Assembly (NCBI GenBank): GCA_919902505.1
Contig: CAKKRE010000023.1
Coordinates: 1 to 64,000 of the forward strand
DNA: 64,000 nucleotides
Source of the DNA: Nitrospiraceae bacterium
GTDB lineage: Bacteria > Nitrospirota > Nitrospiria > Nitrospirales > Nitrospiraceae
Reading direction: 5' to 3'
A program made the translations under genes and the position numbers. Of the stretch, positions 1-8,810 are shown one piece after another (the first letter of the stretch is position 1; each line of letters begins with the position of its first letter). Below the pieces are notes generated by a model. That model saw nothing but the letters and a program-made list of their open reading frames with translations. It was not told the origin of the DNA and made no database searches.

Positions 1-1081
1 TGGAGTCTTCCAGAAATTCTTTGTACATGAGTTGGGCCGTTTCACGGTCACGATCCGTGCCGTGGTGTAACAACTCCGCGTAAATCAGAATGGGATGTGC
101 GGCGGGAATGCGGTGCTGACTCTCAGGCTTCTGAATCACGCGCGGGGAAAAGCTTTTCAAGATAGTAATGGGGCCCCCAGAAACCGGTAACCACTTGAGA
201 TTTTTCAAGGCCTCCTTCTCTTGCCACGATTCGACGAAAAGTGTGAGCGAGTTCCCCTGATAATGGTGAATGATTGCGTCAGCTCCGAATCCTCCCGTGA
301 CAGACCATGATAATGCTTGCTGCATTGCATATTGGCCGAACGTCTTCGCGACAGTAGGAAGGTCATTCCTCAGATCTCGATACTCCCCGGCAAAGAACTT
401 TGGACGAAGACGGCTGGCATAACCTTGCACCCACCGATCGAACAGTTCTTTTCGACGAATCAAACGAACGCGATCTTTGGCAGTGGGTTCGAGATACCCT
501 TGTTCGAGGAGATCCCGTTTCACCCAGCCAACCGTACCAAGGGCAACACCATTCTCGCCTACGAGATCTCGATAAGGGCGGTTGATGGATTCAGGTTCTA
601 CGAGTAGACCAAAAAGAAGCGTGAGGCCACTCGGTTGGAAGAGCCTCGTTGGTTTGTCCTTTGGAGAGAGTGGCGGCCTTTTCCCCTCGATGTAGAGGTA
701 GAGCCCCGGCGAGCGCTTCAGGAATAGATTTCCGGCCGTATCGATGAAGTTGACACCGGCTTGTTTCAGCTGGTTGGCGAGAACTGGGTTGATATAGTCA
801 GCGAGCAACAAGAGTTCCGTTGCCTTGCGCCATCGTTTGCGATCGGCATGTGCCCGGATGAGTAGGTGGTGAATCGCTTGCGGACGAAGATGCGTCTTTA
901 CCTCAAACAGGTACCGATAGGTCTCACCCGTAGTTTTGATTGTCAACTCACCATCCCACCCCTGCTCGCCCTCTCGTTTCACATTCACTATACGAAGAGG
1001 GTGGACAGCCTTGAGTTGCTCGAGGCTGGAAGTAACAATCTTCGATTCTTGTGCGAGGGGCTTCGTCATGTCCGGAAACAT
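1..1081 (-). CDS. AbiEi-type antitoxin / transcriptional regulator, partial at left edge
   Basis: The frame is open from an ATG at 1081 (second in-frame ATG at 1069) to the window edge, giving about 360 residues with no stop. The central stretch AGVNFIDTAGNLFLK, preceded by an L-A-D-Y-I-N-P helix, is what I associate with the AbiEi_2 family (COG4861-like, type IV toxin-antitoxin regulators), and the N-terminal part has the E-x-K nuclease-fold-like strand LFEVKTH. AbiEi proteins repress their own operon and counter AbiEii, a nucleotidyltransferase toxin that normally lies directly downstream; here that would be left of the window. There is no strong Shine-Dalgarno, so the start is uncertain. 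The family call rests on motif memory, not a search; the open frame itself is secure. Confidence 0.7.
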   Translation of the reverse strand, partial: MFPDMTKPLAQESKIVTSSLEQLKAVHPLRIVNVKREGEQGWDGELTIKTTGETYRYLFEVKTHLRPQAIHHLLIRAHADRKRWRKATELLLLADYINPVLANQLKQAGVNFIDTAGNLFLKRSPGLYLYIEGKRPPLSPKDKPTRLFQPSGLTLLFGLLVEPESINRPYRDLVGENGVALGTVGWVKRDLLEQGYLEPTAKDRVRLIRRKELFDRWVQGYASRLRPKFFAGEYRDLRNDLPTVAKTFGQYAMQQALSWSVTGGFGADAIIHHYQGNSLTLFVESWQEKEALKNLKWLPVSGGPITILKSFSPRVIQKPESQHRIPAAHPILIYAELLHHGTDRDRETAQLMYKEFLEDS

Positions 1082-1170
1082 AGCACGTTCATGAATCGTG
1101 AACAACTCGATTCAGTGAACGGATAGATCCACCGAGGCGGCGACGCGACGTTGTTATTGAATGTGCGGTA

Positions 1171-1488
1171 TCAGGGGTTACGGTCCTTCGACCTTCGCGC
1201 CGGTCGCTTCACCGGCACGTGCTCGGTCGACAGCAGCGTCTGCGCTTCCGCGATCGCCTCCAGCAGGGCGTTCCGTTCCTTGTCTAACTCCTGCACATAG
1301 GGCACGCCGTTCACGAACTCTTCCGCTGCCGCCATCAACGCCTGCATCGCCGCAGCAATTTCGTCCTGTGCAGCAGGGCGGGATGGTGTGGTTGCACGGG
1401 AGAGGGCGCGCCTTCTTCTGGGCCCGACATAGAGCTGCGGGGCGGTCGGGTTATCTTTTTCCAATTCCGGTCGTCTCGATCTCGCCAT
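1171..1488 (-). CDS. Small coiled-coil hypothetical protein
   Basis: A 105-residue protein starting at an ATG with a good ribosome site (GGAGGAACA just upstream). Residues 1-40 are Arg/Pro-rich. Residues 41-90 are an Ala/Glu/Leu-rich helix likely to form a coiled coil (DEIAAAMQALMAAAEEF and LDKERNALLEAIAEAQTLL). The tail is basic (RPARRSKDRNP). I do not recognise a family. It lies upstream of, and in the same direction as, the AbiEi-like gene with about 90 bp between them, so the two could be co-transcribed. It may be part of the accessory region. Confidence 0.5.
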   Translation of the reverse strand: MARSRRPELEKDNPTAPQLYVGPRRRRALSRATTPSRPAAQDEIAAAMQALMAAAEEFVNGVPYVQELDKERNALLEAIAEAQTLLSTEHVPVKRPARRSKDRNP

Positions 1489-1949
1489 TGTTCCTCCAGG
1501 TCATCAGGCACCGATGTGCTACCGGGACACTCTACTCGATCCTTGGTGACGATTGCATCGGCACCCAAGACGGAGAGGCGATCGGGAGGAATCGGGACCT
1601 GCAAACCCACAAGGGGGAAGACCCGGATAGTCCAGGGGTTCATCTAGCAGGATGCGGAAAAAGTCCGCCAGCGGCGTTCTCGCATCGTTTCGCGGCTCAC
1701 CGTACCGCACGAGTACGATTCGCCTCTTCGCTCGCTGCGGCCTTGCTGGACGGCCTTTTTGCGCATCCTGCGGGTGATGCTGATACCGACACGGCGCACG
1801 AGTTGATCACAACGTATTACGCAACCATCGAGTTGTTCCGCAGCCTGCTAGTCCTGGAACTTAGCGGCACGGAGTAGAGATAAAGCAGAACAGCGTGTCG
1901 AATCCAACGACCGAGGGGATGGACCCGATCAAAAATGGAGGGAGCCACC
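1489..1949. other. Intergenic stretch holding repeat copy 1
   Basis: No convincing gene. Short open frames on both strands lack ribosome sites and family-like composition. The only recognisable structure is the inverted-repeat element at 1648-1770. Confidence 0.5.
1648..1770. repeat. Terminal-inverted-repeat element, copy 1 (123 bp)
   Basis: Begins CAGGATGCGGAAAAAGTCCG and ends CGGCCTTTTTGCGCATCCTG; the two ends are near-perfect inverted repeats of each other. Related copies lie at 13762-13997 and 52739-52861. The interior shares the blocks GCGTTCTCGCATCG and CTCGCTGCGGCCTTGCTGGA with copy 3. It has no open frame of its own. The size and the inverted ends resemble a MITE or a large REP-type palindrome. 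Confidence 0.8.
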
Positions 1950-2129
1950 ATGCAGAAGCACATCGAACGCCCGGTTCATCGGAGCGAGACGCAACGGGTT
2001 GATGCTGAGAAGCAGGAAGTCTGGCCCCTGACTGCGCGCGAGTTCATGGAACTGCCCGTATCAGGGTTGCTGTCAGCGGGTAAGCGACTCACATTCACCC
2101 GGTTCGCCCCATCGGATCAAGCGGCCTAG
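1950..2129 (+). CDS. Small hypothetical protein
   Basis: A 59-residue protein. The chosen ATG follows a strong GGAGGGAG ribosome site at 6-7 bases; an in-frame ATG 15 bases upstream overlaps that site and is less likely. The sequence is hydrophilic, with a central WPLTAREFMELPVSGLL segment. I recognise no domain. The good ribosome site is the main support; downstream DNA is repetitive non-coding sequence. Confidence 0.45.
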   Translation: MQKHIERPVHRSETQRVDAEKQEVWPLTAREFMELPVSGLLSAGKRLTFTRFAPSDQAA

Positions 2130-2341
2130 TGAAGCGTAAAACGTAAAACGTGAAGATGCGTAAAACGTGGCCAGGGGGAAATAAGAGCGTAGGGCCCATA
2201 GCGTGTAGCGTAAAGCAAAGACGCCTGCTCTCGCTTGCTGGCCATAGGCTATGAGCTAAATGCCATAGGCTCTTGTCTGCGGATGAGAGACGAACGACGT
2301 GTCACGAACGACGGACATGAGCGCCGCTGCCGAGCGTGAGA
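2130..2341. repeat. Low-complexity intergenic DNA with GTAAAACGT and CCATAGGCT repeats
   Basis: The first part holds three short direct repeats around GCGTAAAACGT (about 2133-2169), then related GCGTAGGG/GCGTGTAGCGTAAAG units. Further on, GCCATAGGCT occurs twice (about 2240-2270). No gene is seen. Confidence 0.5.
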
Positions 2342-3046
2342 TCAGCTGGTACTGTTTCCTTGCGGGCATGAGAGGCTGGGGCTGATGCGGCCGGCGTCCC
2401 ATTTCCAGTAGAGGCAAAAGTCGGTGCGGTGCGGCTCGTTAAAAATGTCCCGGTAACAGACCCGCCCGTGAAAATAGATCGCGGACTTGCCGCTCTTGAT
2501 GGCATCGACCTCCGCAGCCGTGAGGGGGCTTTCCCTCGCGATGCTTGGGCGCTTGGGCGTTCCGATGAACCATTTACCCGCCTTCGGATCCGGTGTGACG
2601 TGGCGACACTCGTCGTTGACGAGCCCACGCGTCAGAGGGTAATCCATCACAAGAATTCGAGAGAATGCCCCGTTGTCATATGCGGGGGTCCGCCCGATAT
2701 TGCGAAAGCTGTCGTGGATGCGCGGCACCAGGCCTTCCTCGATCGCACTGATTCCCTGGGGCCGCACATCGATATAGGCGCGCAACTGTCGTTTCGCCGC
2801 CTCTTGAACGATATAGTTTTCCCAACTTGGATAGCCGGTCGCAAAGGCCGCGACAATCGCCGCGATGACCACGCTCCAAAACATCGTCAGTTTCAGCCGG
2901 AATTGCTTGTTCGCGGCGTCGGAGAGTAATTGGGGCGGCGGCAGGTCGTGACTCCCGTGTCCCTGAGCCGAAGGAGCTTGGGCTTGCGGAGACAGACCGG
3001 CCTGGTTTGCAGTATCGGTCCGGTCTGTTTCGTCTTGACTCGCCAT
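2342..3046 (-). CDS. Single-pass membrane protein of unknown function
   Basis: A 234-residue protein. Residues 1-50 are hydrophilic and Gln/Pro/Ala-rich, followed by one membrane helix at about 52-72 (LTMFWSVVIAAIVAAFATGY) and a C-terminal domain of about 160 residues, probably periplasmic. That domain contains four to five Cys and a compact beta-rich pattern (YIDVRPQGI, IYFHGRVCYRDIF, RTDFCLYWKW). This architecture (cytosolic linker, one helix, small beta domain ending in a Cys-Tyr-Arg-Asp segment) is common in uncharacterised proteobacterial proteins, but I cannot name the family. Several antisense frames in the region are shadows. Confidence 0.6.
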   Translation of the reverse strand: MASQDETDRTDTANQAGLSPQAQAPSAQGHGSHDLPPPQLLSDAANKQFRLKLTMFWSVVIAAIVAAFATGYPSWENYIVQEAAKRQLRAYIDVRPQGISAIEEGLVPRIHDSFRNIGRTPAYDNGAFSRILVMDYPLTRGLVNDECRHVTPDPKAGKWFIGTPKRPSIARESPLTAAEVDAIKSGKSAIYFHGRVCYRDIFNEPHRTDFCLYWKWDAGRISPSLSCPQGNSTS

Positions 3047-3306
3047 GGCATACTCCCCATTCGTGGTTCGTACCAGGAAGGCTCGTCACAAAGCTTGTAG
3101 GCGGAGAGCGTGGTTTCCACTATAGGAAAGTCGAAGGCGTAAGGCAACAGGAAGAAGGCCAAGGCATGGAGGTGTTCCGGTTGCGCGAGTCTGCAGGATC
3201 GACTAGCCTGGATTATTCAGAATGCCGTCGCGAAGCGTTCCCGGCGTGTATGTGGAGATGAGAGGAACTGTTCGCCCTGTTCCAGGGGTGAGAGAGGAGA
3301 AGCGCT

Positions 3307-4575
3307 GTGAGTGCTACCGATCAGATTCTGCCGACGAACGCTGAGGACTCTGTTCGCATGCGGGCTCTGGCAACCGGACTGCTATTGTTCATGGCGCTGC
3401 TGTTCGTCGTCGCTCTGTTCAACCAAGAGGCGCATCCCTTGTTTGCATGGCTTCGGGCCTTCGCTGAGGCCGCAATGGTGGGCGCGCTCGCCGACTGGTA
3501 TGCGGTGACGGCGCTGTTCAGACACCCCCTCGGCTTGCCGATTCCGCACACGGCCATCATCCCTGGGAATACTGAGCGCATTGCCTCCAATATCGGCAGC
3601 CTCACCCAGCGGAAGCTGGTCACACCCGAGGGAATTGCCCGCTTGGTCGGCTTCTGGCGTATCCCTGAAGAACTGATCGAGGCGTTGCTCACTCCCGAAC
3701 GCAGGCGTGCGGTGAATCACGAATTCGTGCAGCTGCTCGCTCAGGCGCTGAACGCGTCGGAAGATGCGGCGATGCAGCGGATGCTGCGCGACATTGCCAC
3801 CAAGGTCATTCGGGGCGTGAGCGTCGCCCCCCTGGCCGGTCAGATGCTGGCCGGCTTTCTCGGGAGCCACCAACGGGATCGCCTCCTGAACGACATACTC
3901 TCTGCTGTGCTCGAGTACGTGGACGCCAACAGAGACTCGTTGGGCAGGACGGTGGCTGAAAAACTCCCCTGGTCGCGCGTCCTCAGTTTTGTGAAGTTGG
4001 ATTACCCCGTCTCCCGCAAAGTCCTGGATTCTGTCTACGACACCCTCTGCACGATGCGGGACGATCCGCACGATCCGATGAGGCGGAAGGCGATTGAGCG
4101 GCTCCACGAATTGTCTCAGTGGCTCATGCATTCCGACGACGCGTTGAGGCGCGAGGCGTCTCTCAAAGAAAAGCTGCTGGCGTACGACACGCTGTTGCAG
4201 TTCCTTGACGATTCATGGCACCAGCTCAAGCGATGGATGCTGGACGATTTGAGCCAGGACCCCTCCGACATCCGGGCCTATCTCGATGCCGCCTTGGCCG
4301 ATATCGGGCGCACGTTGCAGAAAGACGCCGCCTTGCGCGCCATGTTGCATGATGGGGTGCAGGGTCTGGTCGAGGCGCTCGCCACCAGACACAGCGACAA
4401 GATCGGGGCGTTGGTGGCCAACACGGTCAGGGAATGGTCGCCGGCTCAGATGGTGGAGACCATCGAGCGGGAAGTCGGCAAAGACCTGCAGTACATTCGC
4501 ATCAACGGGACGATCGTCGGAGGCCTGGTGGGATTGCTCCTGCATGCCCTGGCGCTGTTGATCGGGGGGCGGTAA
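3307..4575 (+). CDS. DUF445 family inner-membrane protein
   Basis: A 422-residue protein starting at GTG directly after a GAGAGGAGA ribosome site. It matches the DUF445 (YjiN-like) family: an N-terminal membrane helix (about 20-40), the conserved AEAAMVGALADWYAVTALFRHPLGLPIPHTAII region at 50-85, long amphipathic helices through the middle, and a C-terminal membrane helix (about 400-420) after the typical YIRINGTIVGGLVGLL segment. The family is widespread and its biochemical role is unknown; it is thought to anchor at the inner membrane at both ends. It appears to be a single-gene unit, facing the Fic gene. Confidence 0.9.
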   Translation: MSATDQILPTNAEDSVRMRALATGLLLFMALLFVVALFNQEAHPLFAWLRAFAEAAMVGALADWYAVTALFRHPLGLPIPHTAIIPGNTERIASNIGSLTQRKLVTPEGIARLVGFWRIPEELIEALLTPERRRAVNHEFVQLLAQALNASEDAAMQRMLRDIATKVIRGVSVAPLAGQMLAGFLGSHQRDRLLNDILSAVLEYVDANRDSLGRTVAEKLPWSRVLSFVKLDYPVSRKVLDSVYDTLCTMRDDPHDPMRRKAIERLHELSQWLMHSDDALRREASLKEKLLAYDTLLQFLDDSWHQLKRWMLDDLSQDPSDIRAYLDAALADIGRTLQKDAALRAMLHDGVQGLVEALATRHSDKIGALVANTVREWSPAQMVETIEREVGKDLQYIRINGTIVGGLVGLLLHALALLIGGR

Positions 4576-4648
4576 ACCGAGGGAGTGCTGCCATCGCGAA
4601 GCGTGGACCTACTTTGTGGGCCGGCAGGGAAGAAGCGGGCGGGAGAGA

Positions 4649-5653
4649 TTACGCTAAGGTGTAGCGGCCGGCTTTCTGGGTGCCGCTGCGTTGCACCAGT
4701 CCTGCTTCGAGGAGCGGGTTCAATAGATCCATGGCTCCTTGCTTGGAGACCCGCACGCTCTCGCGAATCTCCTTGGGGGTCATCGACCGGCGGTCCTTCA
4801 ACAACTGCAGCAATTGCTCTTGGCGTGGCCGCAACATCACCTTTTTCGGTGCGACGCTCGCTCCGAGACGCTGAATACGCATCCAGACTCGATCCAAGGT
4901 CACTCGCAAGGCCTGGGCGCAATACTCGATCCATTGGGTGAGGTCGTCTCCCTGTTTTCGCACGTTCGCCAACGCCGCATAATAGGCAGGGCGATCCTCG
5001 CCGTACACTTCGTCGACAGAGAAGATATGGTGCGTATCGAATCCTCGTCGGTAGAGTTCCCACAAAGCCAAGGCTCGCCCCGTGCGCCCGTTGCCGTCAG
5101 CGAACGGATGAATGGCTTCAAATTGATAGTGGAGAATGGCTGAGGAGATCACCGGCGACCACTCACGTGATGGTCCGTTCCACCATGCCAGGAGCTCCGC
5201 CATCAACCCGTGGACCAGTTGCGGCTCGGGCGGTGTATGGCGGCCCACATAGACCTGGATGTCGCGGTACCGGCCCGCGTCGCCTTGATCCATGACTTCG
5301 GCGGCCAGTGTTATGTGGAGGGTGAAGACATCTCGATGGGTCACGCGTTTCTTGTCGGCATGGCGCTCAACATGCCGCAGTCCTGCGAGATAATTCAGGA
5401 CTTCTCGTTTGGCGCGAGAGGGTTCGGCCGGAAGACCGTGTCCTTCTTCGATGAGCCGGACTTGTTCCAGCGTCAATGGATTGCCTTCAATCGCTGTAGA
5501 GCTATGGGTGTTCCGCACGCGTGCGTCGCGTTGGAGGCTGGGCATCCAGGGAACCTGAACGGTGGCCGACATAATTCTTTCCCGTAACACGGCGATCCGT
5601 TCGAGTTCGCCGACGACTTGGGCGGAGACGGCAAATTTCGGTTGGTACGGCAT
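4649..5653 (-). CDS. Fic family AMPylase-like enzyme
   Basis: A 334-residue protein. Fic enzymes usually transfer AMP from ATP to a hydroxyl side chain of a target protein. The complete catalytic motif HPFADGNGRTGR is at residues 182-193. The inhibitory motif (S/T)xxxE(G/N) is present near the N terminus as STAIEG, residues 52-57, placing it among class II, auto-inhibited Fic proteins. The C terminus (about 265-334) looks like a winged helix: RSMTPKEIRESVRVSKQGAMDLLNPLLEAGLVQ. This helix-turn-helix is typical of stand-alone Fic proteins that may regulate their own gene. Three direct repeats lie just upstream of the start. The target cannot be inferred. Confidence 0.92.
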   Translation of the reverse strand: MPYQPKFAVSAQVVGELERIAVLRERIMSATVQVPWMPSLQRDARVRNTHSSTAIEGNPLTLEQVRLIEEGHGLPAEPSRAKREVLNYLAGLRHVERHADKKRVTHRDVFTLHITLAAEVMDQGDAGRYRDIQVYVGRHTPPEPQLVHGLMAELLAWWNGPSREWSPVISSAILHYQFEAIHPFADGNGRTGRALALWELYRRGFDTHHIFSVDEVYGEDRPAYYAALANVRKQGDDLTQWIEYCAQALRVTLDRVWMRIQRLGASVAPKKVMLRPRQEQLLQLLKDRRSMTPKEIRESVRVSKQGAMDLLNPLLEAGLVQRSGTQKAGRYTLA

Positions 5654-5670
5654 CGGACACAGGGTAAGTG

Positions 5671-5703
5671 ATGGGTCAAGTATGAGTCAAGTTATGAGTC
5701 AAC
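5671..5703. repeat. Three direct repeats ahead of the Fic gene
   Basis: ATGGGTCAAG, ATGAGTCAAG and ATGAGTCAAC occur at 11-12 bp spacing. On the Fic coding strand they read as iterated TTGACTCAT units that include a -35-like TTGACT. They sit 18-50 bp upstream of the Fic start, as operator repeats would. Confidence 0.45.
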
Positions 5704-5870
5704 CCTGAACTCAGAAAGGAATCGTGACGTTGGAGCATGGGGCGCAAAGTCGGCGGCAGGAAAGAGGAGGGGATTCCCGTTCAATCCGCCTGATGGCCTC
5801 GCGGATATTCTGGAGGCGCTGCGGCTGTGGTATACGCTCAAGGTGGTCCTGGGCCCATTATCTGCGCGCC

Positions 5871-7229
5871 TCAGGAAATCTGCGGCTCACTGGGGTGAGG
5901 CGCGCCGGACGGGCGAGGAATTGTGGCCGGTTCGGCGGCGGGTGCGACGTGCCCGGCATCGAGCAGGATGGCGACGAGCATATCGCTCATGACGTTCACG
6001 CCGGAGCGAGCGCGGGCGATGATCCAATCCACCGTCATGATGAGTGGAATGGCCGCAATGATGACATGGTCCGGCAGGCCCGCGGCGGCCAGCACCAGCG
6101 GCAGGACAATCAGTCCGGCTTCGGGAATGCCCGCCACGCCGGCCCCTGCGATAATGGAGGCGAGCACGATCAACACCTGTTTCACCATCGGCAGGTCGAA
6201 GCCCAGCGCCTGCGCGAGAAAGAGGGCGGCCATGGCTTCATAGAGGGTGATGCCGTCGTTGTTGAGGTTCGTCCCGACACAGGCTGCGAGGCGCGACGAT
6301 TGCGGTGAGACATTCATGCGGTGGAGACACTGGAGTGTCACCGGCACGGTCGCGAGGCTGCTGTTGCAGGACACGGCGGTCAGGATGGCGTCGGCCCCCT
6401 GGCCCAGGTAGACCTTCGGCGACTTTTTCCCCACCAGCCAGGCGAGGAGCGGATAATAGATGAGCGCGTGGGCCGCGAGTCCTGCGAGCATGGCGACGAG
6501 GAAGATCCAGAGCACGGAAAAGACGCCGATGCCGGCCTTGCCCACGACCTGCGCCACGACGCCGAAGACGGCGAGCGGCACCACCAGGATGATCCATTCG
6601 AGTATCTGCACCAGCCAGACATAGACCCACTCGATGCCGCGCACGAGGGCATTGACCAGCCCGGTGGTCTGGTCCTGTTCGCTCCGGACCATCCGCAGGG
6701 TGGCGCCGAGCACCAGCGCGAGGAGGACGATGCCGATGATGTTGTTGCTCGAAAACGGGTCGGTGATGGTGCGGGGAATATAGGAGGCGAGGTACTCGAT
6801 CGGGCTTTGAGCCCCAGCCTGCACGTTGGCCAGCACCGTTGCGGAGGGCTTGGTGCCCGGCACCAGTTGGAGCAGGGCATCGACGCGGCCCTGCCAGGCC
6901 AGGCCCGGCTGCCAGGTGTTCATGATCGCGAGGCCGATGGCCATGGCCACGGAGACGTTCACGAGGCAGATCAGCAGCAGTTTGCCCCCCTGGCGCAGCG
7001 GAATGGTGGTGCGGATGAGCGCATCGAGGATCGCGAAAAAGATCAACGGAATAGCAAGCGTCTTGAGCAGGGTGACGACGAAGAGGCCGAGTGTGCCCAG
7101 CTGCGCATTGCGCAGACCGCCCCAGTAGGGGTCCTGCCCGAAGATGGCACCCAGTAGCCCGCCGCAGATCACGGCGATGAGCACTTGTGTATAGAGCGGC
7201 AGCGGGATCCAGCGATGCGTCGGCTTCAT
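5871..7229 (-). CDS. Dicarboxylate/amino acid:cation symporter (DAACS family)
   Basis: About 452 residues from the ATG at 7229; the longer frame from 7346 adds a non-membrane leader and is less likely. It is a secondary transporter of the GltP/DctA fold with about eight membrane helices and two hairpins. Visible landmarks are the hairpin-1 serine motif (NSSLATVP), the TM7 motif as NNDGITLYEA instead of the usual NMDGT, hairpin 2 (AGVAGIPEAGLIVLPL), and the TM8 segment DWIIARARSGVNVMSD. The residue that in aspartate carriers is Asp before the Arg is Ala here, as in dicarboxylate-type members, so an organic acid substrate is more likely than an amino acid. Immediate neighbours give no pathway. 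Confidence 0.85.
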   Translation of the reverse strand: MKPTHRWIPLPLYTQVLIAVICGGLLGAIFGQDPYWGGLRNAQLGTLGLFVVTLLKTLAIPLIFFAILDALIRTTIPLRQGGKLLLICLVNVSVAMAIGLAIMNTWQPGLAWQGRVDALLQLVPGTKPSATVLANVQAGAQSPIEYLASYIPRTITDPFSSNNIIGIVLLALVLGATLRMVRSEQDQTTGLVNALVRGIEWVYVWLVQILEWIILVVPLAVFGVVAQVVGKAGIGVFSVLWIFLVAMLAGLAAHALIYYPLLAWLVGKKSPKVYLGQGADAILTAVSCNSSLATVPVTLQCLHRMNVSPQSSRLAACVGTNLNNDGITLYEAMAALFLAQALGFDLPMVKQVLIVLASIIAGAGVAGIPEAGLIVLPLVLAAAGLPDHVIIAAIPLIMTVDWIIARARSGVNVMSDMLVAILLDAGHVAPAAEPATIPRPSGAPHPSEPQIS

Positions 7230-7444
7230 GTCGGTCTCTAGTGGAGGCGGAAGAATACCGTAGTCTTCACTGGATAACATCCCGCTGGAGGGAAAGGCTA
7301 GCCCGGACTCTTCAGGAAGACCGCTTCGTCGTCTGAGCCTCTCCATCGATCAATAGAACATCAGCACCAGTGCCCCCATTGCGGGGACGGTGTGAAAGGA
7401 GTATTTTCTTACGCATTCCTACCCCACCATAGAAGGAGGCTATC

Positions 7445-8629
7445 ATGAGACGCTTCCGACTCCTCTCCTTGACCCTCGGGCTGCTGCTTCTCTGCGCGGC
7501 GTCGGTTCGGGCGGAACTGTTGGCCCTGCTCAACTACGAGAGTAAACCAGACCAATCGGTCAGACGGGAAGGCATCGCGATCATGGACATCGATCCCGAG
7601 TCGTCGGACTTCGGGAAGGTCTTGATGGAGATCCCGCTTCCGCCGGACCTCGTCGCGCACCATATCTTCTTCAACCGCGACCGGACGAAAGCCTACATTA
7701 CGGCCTTAGGCAAACGCGTCCTCCACGTCATGGACCTCACCCGCTTTCCCTATCGCCTCCGCGCCATCGAGGTGCCCGACTGCCAGGTGCTGGAAGATTT
7801 GGTGGTGTCGGACGATAACCGGACCTGGTACCTGACCTGTATGGGATCGAGCGCGGTGATCATGGGCGATGCCGTGAAGGACAAGCCGATCAAGACCATC
7901 CGTACGCCGGACGGCGGGGGCGCGTCCGTGCTCTATCCGCACGGCATTGCGATTCACAACGGGATCGACCGTGTGCTGATTACGAGCACGGTGAAGCCCG
8001 ATATGTCGGATGCGGGCGACTCGGTGACGGTGTTGCAGGCGAGTACCGGTGCGGTGCTCTCGACGCACAAAGTGTCTTCTAAACCGTCACCGGCCAAGGC
8101 TGCCCCGGTCGAAGTGATGTTCGCTCCCTTTTCGAACCCGCCGGTGGTGCAGATCACGAACATGTTGGAGGGCACCTTGTGGACCGGCACCTGGGATGCG
8201 GCCAGCCAGTCGTTTTCGTTTCAGCAGGTGGACGACTACGGGCCCCGGCAACAGGGCATGCCGCTGGAGATGCTCTACAACGCGAAAGGGGACCGATTGT
8301 TCGTCACGACGGCGAAGCCGGGATTCGTGAATCTCTACGACAATTCCGACCCCAGTCACCCGCGGTTTCTCCAGGCCATCCCCGCGGCCCAGGGCGCCCA
8401 CCATAGCGTGTTGTCGCCCGATGAACGCTACCTCTTTGTCCAAAACAGCCTGCTCAATCTGGAAGGCATGAGCGACGGGTCCATCACCGTGATTGATCTG
8501 TCCAAAGGCGGGACGGTGCTGGGGAGTATCGACACGTTGAAAGCGCAAGGGTTCAACCCGAACTGCATTATGCTGCTGCCGAATCATTTCCGGCAGGCCG
8601 ACTTGCGCGCAAACCTCGTTGCAAAGTGA
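7445..8629 (+). CDS. Periplasmic beta-propeller protein, YncE-like
   Basis: A 394-residue protein with an AGGAGG ribosome site and a clear signal peptide (residues 1-23, ending VRA). The mature part is a run of WD/YVTN-like blades: DRTKAYITAL, DDNRTWYLTC, GDRLFVTTAKPG, DERYLFVQNSL. The HGIAIHN and AHHSVLSPDE segments are typical of surface-layer/YncE-like seven-bladed propellers. The role is unknown; such proteins often act as scaffolds or bind small ligands in the periplasm. The gene stands alone, about 110 bp ahead of the moa promoter. Confidence 0.75.
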   Translation: MRRFRLLSLTLGLLLLCAASVRAELLALLNYESKPDQSVRREGIAIMDIDPESSDFGKVLMEIPLPPDLVAHHIFFNRDRTKAYITALGKRVLHVMDLTRFPYRLRAIEVPDCQVLEDLVVSDDNRTWYLTCMGSSAVIMGDAVKDKPIKTIRTPDGGGASVLYPHGIAIHNGIDRVLITSTVKPDMSDAGDSVTVLQASTGAVLSTHKVSSKPSPAKAAPVEVMFAPFSNPPVVQITNMLEGTLWTGTWDAASQSFSFQQVDDYGPRQQGMPLEMLYNAKGDRLFVTTAKPGFVNLYDNSDPSHPRFLQAIPAAQGAHHSVLSPDERYLFVQNSLLNLEGMSDGSITVIDLSKGGTVLGSIDTLKAQGFNPNCIMLLPNHFRQADLRANLVAK

Positions 8630-8738
8630 AACGGTGTGAGGGCACAAGGCAGGCACACGTGCCGGCGAAGGCGGATGTTCAGTGCGAGATTGGAGGAAAC
8701 TCCAGCATCCTGTTGCCCGGCTACGCCCGCTTCCCTTC

Positions 8739-8768
8739 TTGACTCCCATTTTCACCGGCTCCTATAAT
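8739..8768 (+). promoter_or_regulatory. Sigma-70-type promoter for the moa operon
   Basis: TTGACT at 8739-8744 and a perfect TATAAT at 8763-8768 with an 18-bp spacer, 42 bp before moaC. Confidence 0.7.
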
Positions 8769-8810
8769 TCGGCGGTTCACACGCGGCAACCAGCTGATTT
8801 GGCGTAGAGA

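Noticed and set aside
1335-1643. 102-codon minus-strand frame overlapping the coiled-coil gene
   Set aside because: The neighbouring frame has the better ribosome site (GGAGGAACA) and helical composition. This one turns into Pro/His-rich nonsense after about 60 codons.
1161-1877. 238-codon plus-strand frame
   Set aside because: It runs through the inverted-repeat element and antisense to the coiled-coil gene, and has no coherent composition or ribosome site.
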